Source: Azospirillum thermophilum (GTDB lineage: Bacteria > Pseudomonadota > Alphaproteobacteria > Azospirillales > Azospirillaceae). From it: a stretch of 64,000 bases of DNA. The DNA lies in assembly GCF_003130795.1 (NCBI RefSeq), contig NZ_CP029358.1, positions 62,001-126,000 of the forward strand. Reading direction: 5' to 3'. A program made the translations under genes and the position numbers. Shown piece after piece: positions 7,995-16,011 of the stretch. The stretch's first letter is position 1. Every line of letters begins with the position of its first letter. The notes beneath the pieces were generated by a model. It was given only the letters and a program-made list of their open reading frames with translations. It was not told the DNA's origin and did not search any database.

Positions 7995-9272
7995 TCAGAC
8001 GTAGACGAAAATTTCCGACAGGCCGTCTGTGGCCGGGCTGCGGGAGACCTGACCGTCGGACAGGGAGCCGCCGGATTGGCCGGTGTCCGGTGCCGGCCAG
8101 ACCGGTGACGGCGGGGCGACCGGCAGCCGGCTGACCAGGATGTCGTTCACGTGATGATTCGAATCGCGCCGCTGGCCGGTCAGGCGGAACTTCTGCGGCG
8201 ATTTCTGGCGCAGGGGCAGCGCATCCTGCGCCTCGAACAGGATCGCCGATGCGCCGTCGGGCAGCCGGACCGGGTGGCTGTGCTGCCGGAAGCTCGTGCC
8301 CTTCCCGACGGCGGTCATGTCCTTGATGCTCAGGTGCTCGAGGTCGCCGGCGGGATCCTGCGACACGACGTAATACTGCCAGTAGGTCGACCGCGCGTCG
8401 AACGGCAGGCGGTAGACCGGCGGTTTCGCCGGCAGGGTGACCGGCCCGGAACCGGTCAGCGGCGGCAGCGGATAGACGCCGCCCGCCTCCGGCGTCGGCC
8501 GGGTGAAGAGGAAGTCCAGGACGCCCATGGTCAGCGGACGCGTCGGCACATACAGCACGGAGCGCGGATAGTCGCCGGTCCGGACCGGCTGATGAAGGGC
8601 CCCCCGGATGTCGATCGTGTAGAAGCCGTGCGTGAACTGGCCAAGGTCGATGGTGATCTGGCGGTCGCCGGTTCCGCCTCTGTGGCCGATTCGATAGCGG
8701 TGGACGATGGTTCCGGAAATGTCGGCGAGCGTGACGATGCGGGCATCGGGCGGAACCGTCAGCGACAGCTCGGCTCCGACCACCGGGTAGAGCGCGCCGG
8801 CGTCCATGAAGGAGCCCGGCGGCAGGACGGCCGTTTCGCCTTCGACGTGCGCGCTCATGTTGTTGCCGTAGAGATTGACCGCGGTCGGCTTGGTGTCGAT
8901 CGGCAGTGCCGTGATCCCGATGAACAGCGGGTTGTCCATGGTCATCAGGAAGGTCAGTCGGGACCAGTATTCGGGCAGCCCCGCGCCGTCCCGCGCCTGA
9001 CGGCGCAGGTAGTCGGCCAGGCCGGCGACGGCGGACCGCTGAACGAGGACGCTGAAGCCCGTTCGTTCCGCCTTGAACAGCAGTCCGAGCGACGTCATCA
9101 GTTTTGCCGTCGCGCCATCCGGCGCGAAGCAGAGGTCGCGGCAAAGGCCGGCCTCCTGCGTGTAATAGGTGTGCGTCACCACCACGCTGAACAGCCGTTC
9201 GAAGGTATTCGCGCTGCTGCCCGGTGTGTACCGGAAGGATCTGTGCGGGTTGGAACCGGCCGCCCCGCTCAT
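7995..9272 (-). CDS. Unrecognised 425-residue eCIS-operon protein between terminator and sheath genes
   Basis: Starts MSGAAGSNPHRSFRYTPGSS, with its ATG inside the DUF4255 stop (4-bp overlap), and ends 52 bp before the sheath start. There is no signal peptide or membrane segment. The N-terminal 100 residues contain FSVVVTHTYYTQEAGLCRD and FAPDGATAKLMTSLGLLFK. The middle is beta-rich (RIVTLADISGTIVHRYRIG, ITIDLGQFTHGFYTIDIRG), and the C-terminal part is polar and probably disordered (PAPDTGQSGGSLSDGQ). I do not recognise a family that I can name safely. Tight coupling to the tail terminator and sheath suggests a structural role at the distal end (cap, collar or sheath adaptor), but this rests on position only. 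Confidence 0.8.
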   Translation of the reverse strand: MSGAAGSNPHRSFRYTPGSSANTFERLFSVVVTHTYYTQEAGLCRDLCFAPDGATAKLMTSLGLLFKAERTGFSVLVQRSAVAGLADYLRRQARDGAGLPEYWSRLTFLMTMDNPLFIGITALPIDTKPTAVNLYGNNMSAHVEGETAVLPPGSFMDAGALYPVVGAELSLTVPPDARIVTLADISGTIVHRYRIGHRGGTGDRQITIDLGQFTHGFYTIDIRGALHQPVRTGDYPRSVLYVPTRPLTMGVLDFLFTRPTPEAGGVYPLPPLTGSGPVTLPAKPPVYRLPFDARSTYWQYYVVSQDPAGDLEHLSIKDMTAVGKGTSFRQHSHPVRLPDGASAILFEAQDALPLRQKSPQKFRLTGQRRDSNHHVNDILVSRLPVAPPSPVWPAPDTGQSGGSLSDGQVSRSPATDGLSEIFVYV

Positions 9273-9865
9273 GGCCGGGCCGCCGCATCGGGGGATTCGG
9301 CGATGGAGCCGCCCTTGGCGGGGTAGGTCCGGCTCTGCATGGCCGGCGCGGCGAAGGGCAGCATGCGCAGCTTGTAGAACACGGCCGGCAGGTACTTCGT
9401 GCCCAGCATGCCCATGATGTAGTTGACTTCGACCGGACCCAGGCTTTCGAGTTCCATGGTGATCTTCTCGATGTCCGCCCCGAGGTCGGGCGCGTTGGCC
9501 TGACTGAACCAGGGGTTCTGCTGGAAGTACGAGATCACGCGTGAGATCGCGCCGAGGCCGTCGGAATAGGTCTGGGCCGAGAAGTTGGCCATGAACATCA
9601 GATGGACGTCGATGTAGATCGGCGGCTGGACGATGGCGAAGGACTCTCCGCCCGGCTTGGCAGGCGTGTAGGTGCTGATCACGGTCTCTTTCGTGATGTT
9701 GTACACCGTCATCACGACCTTATCCTTTGCGGAATCGTTTATGCTTCCGTCGTGACCAACAATATTGGTGAGCGCGACCCAGTCGTCGCTGCGCCCATCA
9801 ATATTACGAAGATATTCGTTTATAAGCTGATGAATCACCTTGAGCGTTTGGCGAATCGTATCCAT
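9269..9865 (-). CDS. DUF4255 tail/tube terminator (Afp16/Pvc16-like)
   Basis: 198 residues starting MDTIRQTLKVIHQLINEYLR, followed by a beta-rich core with the segment YIDVHLMFMANFSAQTYSDG and the helix ISRVISYFQQNPWF, all typical of DUF4255 proteins. In Afp and PVC the homologue caps the tube and sheath and sets particle length. It is the first gene of the tightly coupled structural block; its 5' side is a strongly AT-rich stretch. There is no obvious Shine-Dalgarno before the ATG at 9865. The gene itself uses visibly more A/T-ending codons than its neighbours, which fits acquisition by transfer. Confidence 0.9.
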   Translation of the reverse strand: MDTIRQTLKVIHQLINEYLRNIDGRSDDWVALTNIVGHDGSINDSAKDKVVMTVYNITKETVISTYTPAKPGGESFAIVQPPIYIDVHLMFMANFSAQTYSDGLGAISRVISYFQQNPWFSQANAPDLGADIEKITMELESLGPVEVNYIMGMLGTKYLPAVFYKLRMLPFAAPAMQSRTYPAKGGSIAESPDAAARP

Positions 9866-10012
9866 GTCATGATCTACTCATATGCAATCGGTTTTGGTCA
9901 ATACCGAAAGCAATATTCAACATTAAATAATAAATACTACGGTATGTGACTCTATTTCAGGGCGTCCGGGGCATGCGCGGGTGTGTTGCCGAGCATCCGG
10001 CGCCGCGGACGG
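9866..10012 (-). promoter_or_regulatory. AT-rich leader of the eCIS structural operon
   Basis: The first 95 bases upstream of the DUF4255 start (9866-9960) contain only 31 G or C (33%) in a genome that is otherwise near 70%. Several TATTAT/TTAATG-like blocks on the minus strand could serve as -10 boxes, but I cannot assign a -35/-10 pair with confidence. The stretch probably holds the operon promoter and may be a target of an H-NS-like or other silencer. Confidence 0.5.
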
Positions 10013-11236
10013 TCACAGCGCGCCGACCAGCTTGTCGAGCCAGCCTTGCGAGTGACTGACCGGCCAGACGGTCCAGCGCGTCGGTGGCCGTGCCGACAGG
10101 AAGCCTCGTGAAATCACGATCTCGGGCGAGTCGCCCGCCACCAGCGCGCGCAGTTCCGGACCGTCCGCATCGGAGCGATGGATCTCCGCGCCGTGATCGT
10201 CGTGGAAGCCGACGTACCAGAACTGCGGGTCCGCCAGCGCCGCAGCGGGCAGGTCGGCGCGCTTCAGAACGATGCGCAGGTCCCACCGCCGCGCCGCCGT
10301 CGACTCGCTTGCCGGGTGGCACCGCGGGGGTTCCTCTCCGCGCAGGGCGGCGGGGTGCGCGACGCGCTGCCGGAAATCCAGCCCGGCGTAGGCCTCGTAC
10401 CCGGCGAAGGAACGGACCGTGCCGCAGCCGAACGGGCCGACGTCCGGCTGCGACAGGAACCGCGAGACCCTGGTCCGGCTGGACCGATCCCGAAGGTGCC
10501 AGGGCTCCGGCACGCCGCGCTCGGCCACGTGGTCATCCCAATGCTTGGTCCTGTAGAGTCGGGAGTATTCGTGCCACAGCACGTGCTCCGAAGGGTGGAA
10601 CAGCTCGTAACCGTGGGTGAAGGCCCGAATGGCCAGCGTGATCTCCTCGCCGATGAAGTAGAGCGACGGGTCGTAAGGAACGTCGCGCACGAAGGATCCC
10701 GGGGCGAACAGGAAGTGCCCGGACAGGAAGCGGGCACGCCGGGGGCCGCGCGCCCGCTCCGCCGGGGCGATCGCGTGCGAGCGGAACAGCGGAATCCCGT
10801 CCTCGTCGAAACGGTCGAACTCCATCTGCATCGGTTCGGCCGGCTGCCGCGCGCCGGCGATGGGGTCGTAGGCCGCCACGTAGGTGCTCAGCACCGGCTT
10901 GGACGTGCCGCAGAGCGCCGCCTGCGCCAGCAGCACCGCGTCCCAATGCGGCGCGAAGCGATGGTGGGAGTCGATCTGCAGGAAGAAGTCCTCGCCGTTC
11001 CACAGCCTCATGATCTCGGCGCGTGCCCAGCAGGCTCCGGCGCTCTCGCGCCAGGGGACGGCGATCACCCGGAAGCGCGGATCGGAAAACTCGGGCAGCG
11101 GCTGTTCGTCGTCGCCATGCTGCCAGCAAATGCCGAAGCGCAGCGCCAGGGGGTCGCGCGCCTGCGCAAGGCAGTCGCGGATGGTGGGCGCCAGTTCCGA
11201 GTCACGATAGGCGGCGATCGAAATGAAGATCGTCAT
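10013..11236 (-). CDS. GT60-type (Skp1/mucin GlcNAc-transferase-like) glycosyltransferase
   Basis: 407 residues from the ATG at 11236; the frame extends further upstream but the family begins at MTIFISIAAYRDSELAPTIR. Other hallmarks are LRFGICWQ, the DxH-type metal/nucleotide-sugar motif FFLQIDSHHRF (around residue 87) and FIGEEITLAIRAFTHGYELF. This matches the eukaryote-like GlcNAc family (PF11397, CAZy GT60), whose members add alpha-GlcNAc to hydroxyproline of Skp1 in Dictyostelium or to Thr of Thr/Pro-rich mucins in trypanosomes. No signal peptide or membrane segment is visible, so it should act in the cytosol. It lies just upstream of the eCIS genes in the same direction, and the sheath carries Pro-Thr tracts, which suggests the sheath as substrate. 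The C-terminal 120 residues have no family I recognise. Confidence 0.82.
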   Translation of the reverse strand: MTIFISIAAYRDSELAPTIRDCLAQARDPLALRFGICWQHGDDEQPLPEFSDPRFRVIAVPWRESAGACWARAEIMRLWNGEDFFLQIDSHHRFAPHWDAVLLAQAALCGTSKPVLSTYVAAYDPIAGARQPAEPMQMEFDRFDEDGIPLFRSHAIAPAERARGPRRARFLSGHFLFAPGSFVRDVPYDPSLYFIGEEITLAIRAFTHGYELFHPSEHVLWHEYSRLYRTKHWDDHVAERGVPEPWHLRDRSSRTRVSRFLSQPDVGPFGCGTVRSFAGYEAYAGLDFRQRVAHPAALRGEEPPRCHPASESTAARRWDLRIVLKRADLPAAALADPQFWYVGFHDDHGAEIHRSDADGPELRALVAGDSPEIVISRGFLSARPPTRWTVWPVSHSQGWLDKLVGAL

Positions 11237-11635
11237 ATGGCCGGCACGGAGTGTGGAACGGGAGCGGTGGAGGCCGAGCCCGCCGCAGGGGGAAGCAGCC
11301 GTCAAGGCTTATCATGGCGGTCAAGGACACACAACGTCATCGGAATCCACACGAAGGTGTTCATAAGTAAATTACGTCGTGTTCCATCAATTTTCCGGAG
11401 TATGAAAACGAAACTCCCGCGGTCTCGCCAATCAAAATGCTCGCTGTATCATCGACGAGAGGGCGGTTGCCCGTTCCGAGTCATCATGAGCCCGGACGGT
11501 TCCTGAAATTTGTGCGGTGGCGGGTGCGAAGACCAGCATGGCCGCCGCATTGATTTCGCGTCCCCTTATGGCGACGCGCATGGGAATCTGTTAGCGTGTC
11601 ACACCGATGAGAATGGCAGAGACCGGAGAGAGCGG
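11237..11635. promoter_or_regulatory. Divergent intergenic region between glycosyltransferase and cargo gene
   Basis: About 400 bp without a gene, part of it AT-rich (around 11,330-11,460). It must hold the promoters for the glycosyltransferase (minus) and the cargo candidate (plus). I see no convincing -35/-10 pair or palindrome. Confidence 0.4.
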
Positions 11636-13840
11636 ATGTCGTCAGTCACCCGAACGACCACCCGCCATCAGGAGCAGGGGCTCCGGTCCGTGGCGGCGGA
11701 TTCGACCGGCGGCATGGCTCAGGCCGTTCATCCGCCACGTGCCGACACGACGGCGCTGGCAGAGGCATTCAATCGAAGCTCGCGGGTCGCGCAACTGCAC
11801 GCGGTGTCGGCCGAGGCCAACGGACAGGCGGTGGTGCAGCGCTTGGTTCGCGTGAGTGGAGCGGCACGCAGCGACAGCCTGCCGCCGGTCGCGCAACCGC
11901 GGACCCGGACCTTGGCAGGGCGGGAGGCCGTCTCTTCCGCCTTGACCGATAGCCGACAGACCGACGGGAACCGGGGCCTGCAAACCACCGGTCCCCGTAG
12001 CCGGACCTTCAGGCTCCCGCCCCTCGGGCGGTCCGGCACGACCACCGAAGGGCGGGGGCGGACCGGCCAGACGGACGGGCGCCCTGACCGGCAAGATCAG
12101 CTGGTGGAGCGTCGGGGGGAGCAGGCGGAAATTGCCGGCCAAATCCCCCCCATGTCCAGCGAGAGTCGCACGCGGGTCGGGTTCGAGGTCGAAATTGCCA
12201 GATCCTACCTGGTCCCAAACACAACTCCCGAAGATCTCGAGCCGGTGATCAACCGTACATTGGCAACCTGTTCGGTCAATGGGCGAGAGATTCTCCAAAT
12301 GCTGGTCGATGACCCGCGCCAGGAACAGGGCGGAACGCGCGTACAGATCGAATTCCGTACCCCGCCTTTGGAATTCGCGGCTATCACTCCGCAATTGAAC
12401 CGCTTGGTGCGCGAAGCCATCCACTCCTTTCCGATCGGGATCTTCCAAGCGCCGCAGGAGTCGCGACATCACGGCACTCCGCAAGCCCCACTCCGGTCTG
12501 CGTCCCTACCCCGGGGACGGAGCGGGACACCTGCACGAGAGGTCGCGCCTGTTCTGACCTGGACCCCAAGCGAGACGCTGCGAAGCCCGCGCGTTCAGGC
12601 CCTTATGCATTGCGCAACGACCTCTTCGCGGCTTTCGACCAATCAGGTGCAGGATCTTGCCCAGCACGCCACGACCTCGATCGAGATCGATGCCTTTTCG
12701 CGCATCAGCAGGGCGCGGCAGGCCCTGCTGTTCATGCACGGCTCGGGAGTGACCAGCGCCCAAGGATTGGTCGATCGCTTGGCCGCCCGTACTTCGGCTG
12801 CCGGCGGTGACCGAATCGATACCTCGACCCGTGGACGCAACAGAGAGCGCGTCACGGTCAAGACTCCGATCGAATCGCTGATCGCCGCGGATTCGCGCTT
12901 GGCGGTCCCCGACGAGCAGGCAATCGCCGGGCGGCGCGGCACCCAGGTGGCAAACGCCGTGACAGTCGGCGGGGGAACCCGCTTTTCCCTGGGCGATATC
13001 CGAACCGTGGCTGGCCAGATTCGTCGCAATGGTGCTTTTCCGACCATGCAGGGCCAAAGCCTTGATCCGAACAATCCGGATGCGGCGCAGGGATTCCGCG
13101 CCGTCGCCGAGAAGCTTCAACCGCCGCTGCGCGACGCCAGCTCCGGCCGGCCGCGGGTGCTGGTCGAACATCGAAGCGGCGGTTTGCAGAGTGCAGTGAA
13201 TGCAGCCCTGCTCGGCAACAGCAGACTGTTGGCAGCGATCAGGGACGCGGCACGAGCCATGGATCGGACACGGCGTCCGCGGCCGAGTTTGGTGACGTCG
13301 CGAACCGGCCGATCCTCCGCCGGCACAGGCGGCACAGGCGGCACAGGCGGCACAGGCCGCAATGACGCTCAGGACCGGATGGAGCAGACCGAGCGTGCGG
13401 TCTCGGAGGACCATCGCGGCACGACCGGCAATGCCGGCACGAGCCGGACGCGCGGCAGCGGCGGGGCGGGAGCTCCGGCCTGGCAGGCTCCCCTGCATCC
13501 GCTCAATCTTGCCGATCTGGTCGTGCACGCTGGTGAGGGGATCGCGTGGGCGGGTGGCCATGGCACCTACAGCCCCGAGTTCGAAGAGTTCCGCGATCAT
13601 CCAGATGAGGCATTCGCCAGGGTGATCGCGCTCGGCCTGGCGCCGGGAGCGGCATTGGCCCTGCGCCAGCAAGTGACCGGAGCGATGCGGGCGGCCGGAA
13701 TCCTGGACGCCGGCGGGGAGGTCATCAACGCCGGCTATGTCGAGGCGCAACAGCAGCAGGACATATTCGCCCATGTCGGTGGCGGTCTCGGTGACCAGCT
13801 CTGGGCCCTGCTGCGGTACGCCAGGGCAATCGGGCTTTAG
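11636..13840 (+). CDS. Candidate eCIS cargo protein with VQR-type leader and amidoligase-like motifs
   Basis: 734 residues from the ATG at 11636, preceded by GGAGAG at 8 nt; the open frame reaches back to 11510 but without a ribosome binding site. Residues 45-69 (FNRSSRVAQLHAVSAEANG followed by QAVVQR) resemble the N-terminal segment of eCIS-associated toxins, in which short QLxAxxxxAN...VQR blocks precede the effector domain. A disordered Arg/Gly/Thr-rich region follows to about 175. Then come VGFEVEIA (about 181-188) and QIEFRTPPLEF (237-247), spaced and worded like the first two motifs of ATP-grasp-type amidoligases, and a later LVEHRSGG (about 509). A GTGGTGGTGG linker near residue 563 precedes a C-terminal domain (LNLADLVVHAGEGIAWAGGH). 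No signal peptide. Divergent from the eCIS operon. The cargo role and the amidoligase idea are inferences. Confidence 0.65.
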   Translation: MSSVTRTTTRHQEQGLRSVAADSTGGMAQAVHPPRADTTALAEAFNRSSRVAQLHAVSAEANGQAVVQRLVRVSGAARSDSLPPVAQPRTRTLAGREAVSSALTDSRQTDGNRGLQTTGPRSRTFRLPPLGRSGTTTEGRGRTGQTDGRPDRQDQLVERRGEQAEIAGQIPPMSSESRTRVGFEVEIARSYLVPNTTPEDLEPVINRTLATCSVNGREILQMLVDDPRQEQGGTRVQIEFRTPPLEFAAITPQLNRLVREAIHSFPIGIFQAPQESRHHGTPQAPLRSASLPRGRSGTPAREVAPVLTWTPSETLRSPRVQALMHCATTSSRLSTNQVQDLAQHATTSIEIDAFSRISRARQALLFMHGSGVTSAQGLVDRLAARTSAAGGDRIDTSTRGRNRERVTVKTPIESLIAADSRLAVPDEQAIAGRRGTQVANAVTVGGGTRFSLGDIRTVAGQIRRNGAFPTMQGQSLDPNNPDAAQGFRAVAEKLQPPLRDASSGRPRVLVEHRSGGLQSAVNAALLGNSRLLAAIRDAARAMDRTRRPRPSLVTSRTGRSSAGTGGTGGTGGTGRNDAQDRMEQTERAVSEDHRGTTGNAGTSRTRGSGGAGAPAWQAPLHPLNLADLVVHAGEGIAWAGGHGTYSPEFEEFRDHPDEAFARVIALGLAPGAALALRQQVTGAMRAAGILDAGGEVINAGYVEAQQQQDIFAHVGGGLGDQLWALLRYARAIGL

Positions 13841-14193
13841 CAGGCCGATTGAGAAACAGGGCAGGCGCGGCCAGGTTGTGAGGCGGCGGAGCAGGCGGCG
13901 GGCCGCCGATAGACCGACCGCCAGGGTGCGAAGTCCTTTAGCAACATGCGCTACGAGCGGACATCAGTCGATCGACACCCCCCGCACCCCCGCACGGCAA
14001 ACCCCTCCCGAAAGATATTCGGATGGAAGGGTCTCGCGGCCGGGAACGTTTACATTTCGGAAAGCAGTCGGCGCGACAGTCTGTCCTGCGCCTTTGGTCT
14101 CGGTCGCCCGACCCGCGACAGGCCCTAGGTCATAAGACGGATTGCAGTGCCTCCGCCTATCGCATAGAAACTGTACGCAAGACGTACAAACGG
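13841..14193. promoter_or_regulatory. Intergenic region with promoter and operator-like palindrome before small gene
   Basis: No gene seen. Near its right end a plausible promoter reads TTGCAG (14142-14147), 17 bp, TAGAAA (14165-14170). It is overlapped at the expected start site by the hyphenated palindrome TGTACG-caaga-CGTACA (14172-14188), a layout expected for a repressor operator. The remaining 300 bp show no recognisable element. Confidence 0.45.
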
Positions 14194-14205
14194 ATGGTGT
14201 CGATC

Positions 14206-14454
14206 ATGAACCTGCATGCTCTGGCCAACACGATGGTGCAGACCACGCTCGCCGTCGAGAAGACCGCCGCCGGTCTTCCCAATGCCGACGAAACCGACCT
14301 CGCGCGCCGCCTGATGACCGAGCCGGACGTCGTCTGGCACATCTGCGAGACCTATGCGCGGACCGCCAGCGTCGCGATGGAGCAGCTTCCCATCAGCCAG
14401 CTCCGCGGCCTGATCAGCGAAATCTTCCTGGCGAAGCTGCCGGCCTACGACTGA
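14206..14454 (+). CDS. Small hypothetical protein, 82 residues
   Basis: Starts MNLHALANTMVQTTLAVEKT, with GGATGG 6 nt upstream serving as Shine-Dalgarno; an alternative ATG at 14194 adds four residues. It is helical with no membrane segment or signal peptide: ETDLARRLMTEPDVVWHICE, VAMEQLPISQLRGLISEIFL. I do not recognise the family. It stands alone between the eCIS cargo gene and a convergent small gene, with its own promoter and a palindrome at the start site, so it is likely a regulated single-gene unit. Confidence 0.6.
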   Translation: MNLHALANTMVQTTLAVEKTAAGLPNADETDLARRLMTEPDVVWHICETYARTASVAMEQLPISQLRGLISEIFLAKLPAYD

Positions 14455-14514
14455 TCCCCCCGGCCGGCCCCCGCGATCGGGCCGGGCCGGCCGCGCACAG
14501 GACCCGGGGCGCGC

Positions 14515-14763
14515 TCAGCGCGCGCCGTGGCGAAGCGGCAGGATGTTGTTCTCCACCGCGCGCTCGGCGGTCGGATGGACCTTCTTGAGCTGCACGATGA
14601 AGCGCTCGGCGCCATTCTCCATCACCGCGATGGCGGTCAGGCCATGCGCCCAGTCGCTGGGCACAAGGTGGATCTCCTTGATCTTTGCGGTGCCGGCGGT
14701 GAGTTCCGCACCGTCGAGGACCACGTCCCCGATACGGAATCCCAGATAGGCGTCGATCTTCAT
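14515..14763 (-). CDS. Small hypothetical protein, 82 residues
   Basis: Starts MKIDAYLGFRIGDVVLDGAE and ends NNILPLRHGAR. It appears to be a compact beta-barrel-like protein (EIHLVPSDWAHGLTAIAVM, ERFIVQLKKVHPTAERAVEN) without signal peptide or membrane segment. It is convergent with the preceding small gene. Function unknown. A longer upstream frame exists, but composition and codon use change at this ATG. Confidence 0.6.
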   Translation of the reverse strand: MKIDAYLGFRIGDVVLDGAELTAGTAKIKEIHLVPSDWAHGLTAIAVMENGAERFIVQLKKVHPTAERAVENNILPLRHGAR

Positions 14764-14942
14764 GCTGGCGGGCGTCCGTTTTCCGTTGCGGGCAGCCGGC
14801 CCGCCGGACGGCGCTTGTACACCGCCGGCGGTACCGGGACCACCCATCATGACACAGATGGGCCCGCGCGGCAGGCTTTCCCATAGCCGCCCGCCGGCGT
14901 CCCTCCCGATGCCCCTTCTTTGACCCGCCGTCGCCGCGGGAG

Positions 14943-15326
14943 TCAGGGGCCGTCCGGCGGCAGGGGCGCGCCGAGCCTCAGCAGGTTGCCGTCCGGGTCG
15001 ATGTGGGCGAATTCGCGCAGGCCATAGGGCGTGTCGGCCGGCGCGGTCAGGCGGCCACCGGCGCCGGCCGCCAGCCATGCCGCATGCAGCGCGTCGGCGT
15101 CGCTGACATAGAGATAACAGGCCGAAACCGAACTCGCCGGGTCGAGGTCGGGAACGCGCGCCAGATGCAGGGACACGCCGCCCCAGGAGAGGAACCCGTA
15201 GTCGGGATCGGCGGCCGTGTCGTCATAGGCGCTCGCCTCGAAGCCGAGACGCCGGTAGTGGGCGAGCGCCGCCTGCAGGTCCCGCACCGGCAACACCGGG
15301 GCCACCTGCTCCATCCGCACCGCCAT
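14943..15326 (-). CDS. VOC superfamily (glyoxalase/bleomycin-resistance-like) protein
   Basis: 127 residues from the ATG at 15326, chosen because GGAGGCGGGCGGG lies directly upstream; ATGs at 15350 and 15314 are also possible. Typical VOC pattern: VAPVLPVRDLQAALAHYRRL at the start, HLARV in the middle and a final REFAHIDPDGNLLRLG. One two-module VOC domain would form a dimeric metal-binding pocket, using His and Glu/Asp residues. Such proteins range from antibiotic-binding resistance proteins to lyases or dioxygenases; the substrate cannot be told from sequence. Confidence 0.82.
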   Translation of the reverse strand: MAVRMEQVAPVLPVRDLQAALAHYRRLGFEASAYDDTAADPDYGFLSWGGVSLHLARVPDLDPASSVSACYLYVSDADALHAAWLAAGAGGRLTAPADTPYGLREFAHIDPDGNLLRLGAPLPPDGP

Positions 15327-15417
15327 CCCGCCCGCCTCCGCATTTTCCACCGCTTCGCGCCGGCATGATGCGGAAAAGCGGCGGGCGGCGCCAGCCCGCG
15401 AAAGGGACGGGCGTCGC

Positions 15418-15981
15418 TCAGCAGTCAGGGACGCCGCCGCAGGACTCGACGCGCGCCGGGGGGAACAGGGAGCGTCCCAGCGAGGCGATGAAGCCGCGGA
15501 AGTCGGGGTCGTCCGGCCCCGTCGCCCCCTCCAGCGTGCCGAAGGACGAGGTCAGGGCGCCGCCGCGGCAGAAGGCGGCCTCCACCCGCATCGGCGCGCC
15601 GGGGGAGGGCGGGGCCGTCGGGACCGGCACGCCGCCGCAGATCTCGCTGCCCAGCACCGGGGTCGTCGGGTTGAAGACCACCGCCACGCCATAGTCGCGC
15701 CGGGCGGTCGGGCCCGGCGTCGCGGTGAAGTTGGTGGCGACCCCCATGATGGTGCCCTGCAGCGCCTGGACCACCGCCGCGGTCAGCCTCTGCCGGTCGC
15801 CGCCGAACGGGTCGCCCTGCACCGTCACCCGCAGGTCGCGCCCCGACGCGGCGTAGGAGGCCTCGGCCGGCGAATAGGCGGGGGTGGGGTCGCGGGCGAT
15901 CACCCGCCCGGCTCCGCAGCCGGCGAGCGCGGCGCCGGCGATGCAGAGCAGAATGAGGGAGCGGGTCGGGCTTGCACGCAT
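15418..15981 (-). CDS. Hypothetical lipoprotein
   Basis: 187 residues with a clear lipoprotein signal: MRASPTRSLILLCIAGAALA followed by GC, so Cys22 is the likely lipidated residue. The mature part contains DLRVTVQGDPFGGDRQRLTA and YGVAVVFNPTTPVLGSEICG, several Pro-rich segments, and a Cys pair near the C-terminus (ESCGGVPDC). I do not recognise a family. It follows the MFS transporter gene in the same direction (30-bp gap) and may be co-transcribed with it. Confidence 0.75.
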   Translation of the reverse strand: MRASPTRSLILLCIAGAALAGCGAGRVIARDPTPAYSPAEASYAASGRDLRVTVQGDPFGGDRQRLTAAVVQALQGTIMGVATNFTATPGPTARRDYGVAVVFNPTTPVLGSEICGGVPVPTAPPSPGAPMRVEAAFCRGGALTSSFGTLEGATGPDDPDFRGFIASLGRSLFPPARVESCGGVPDC

Positions 15982-16011
15982 GATCGGGTCGCCTTTTTTG
16001 GTGTCCAGCCG

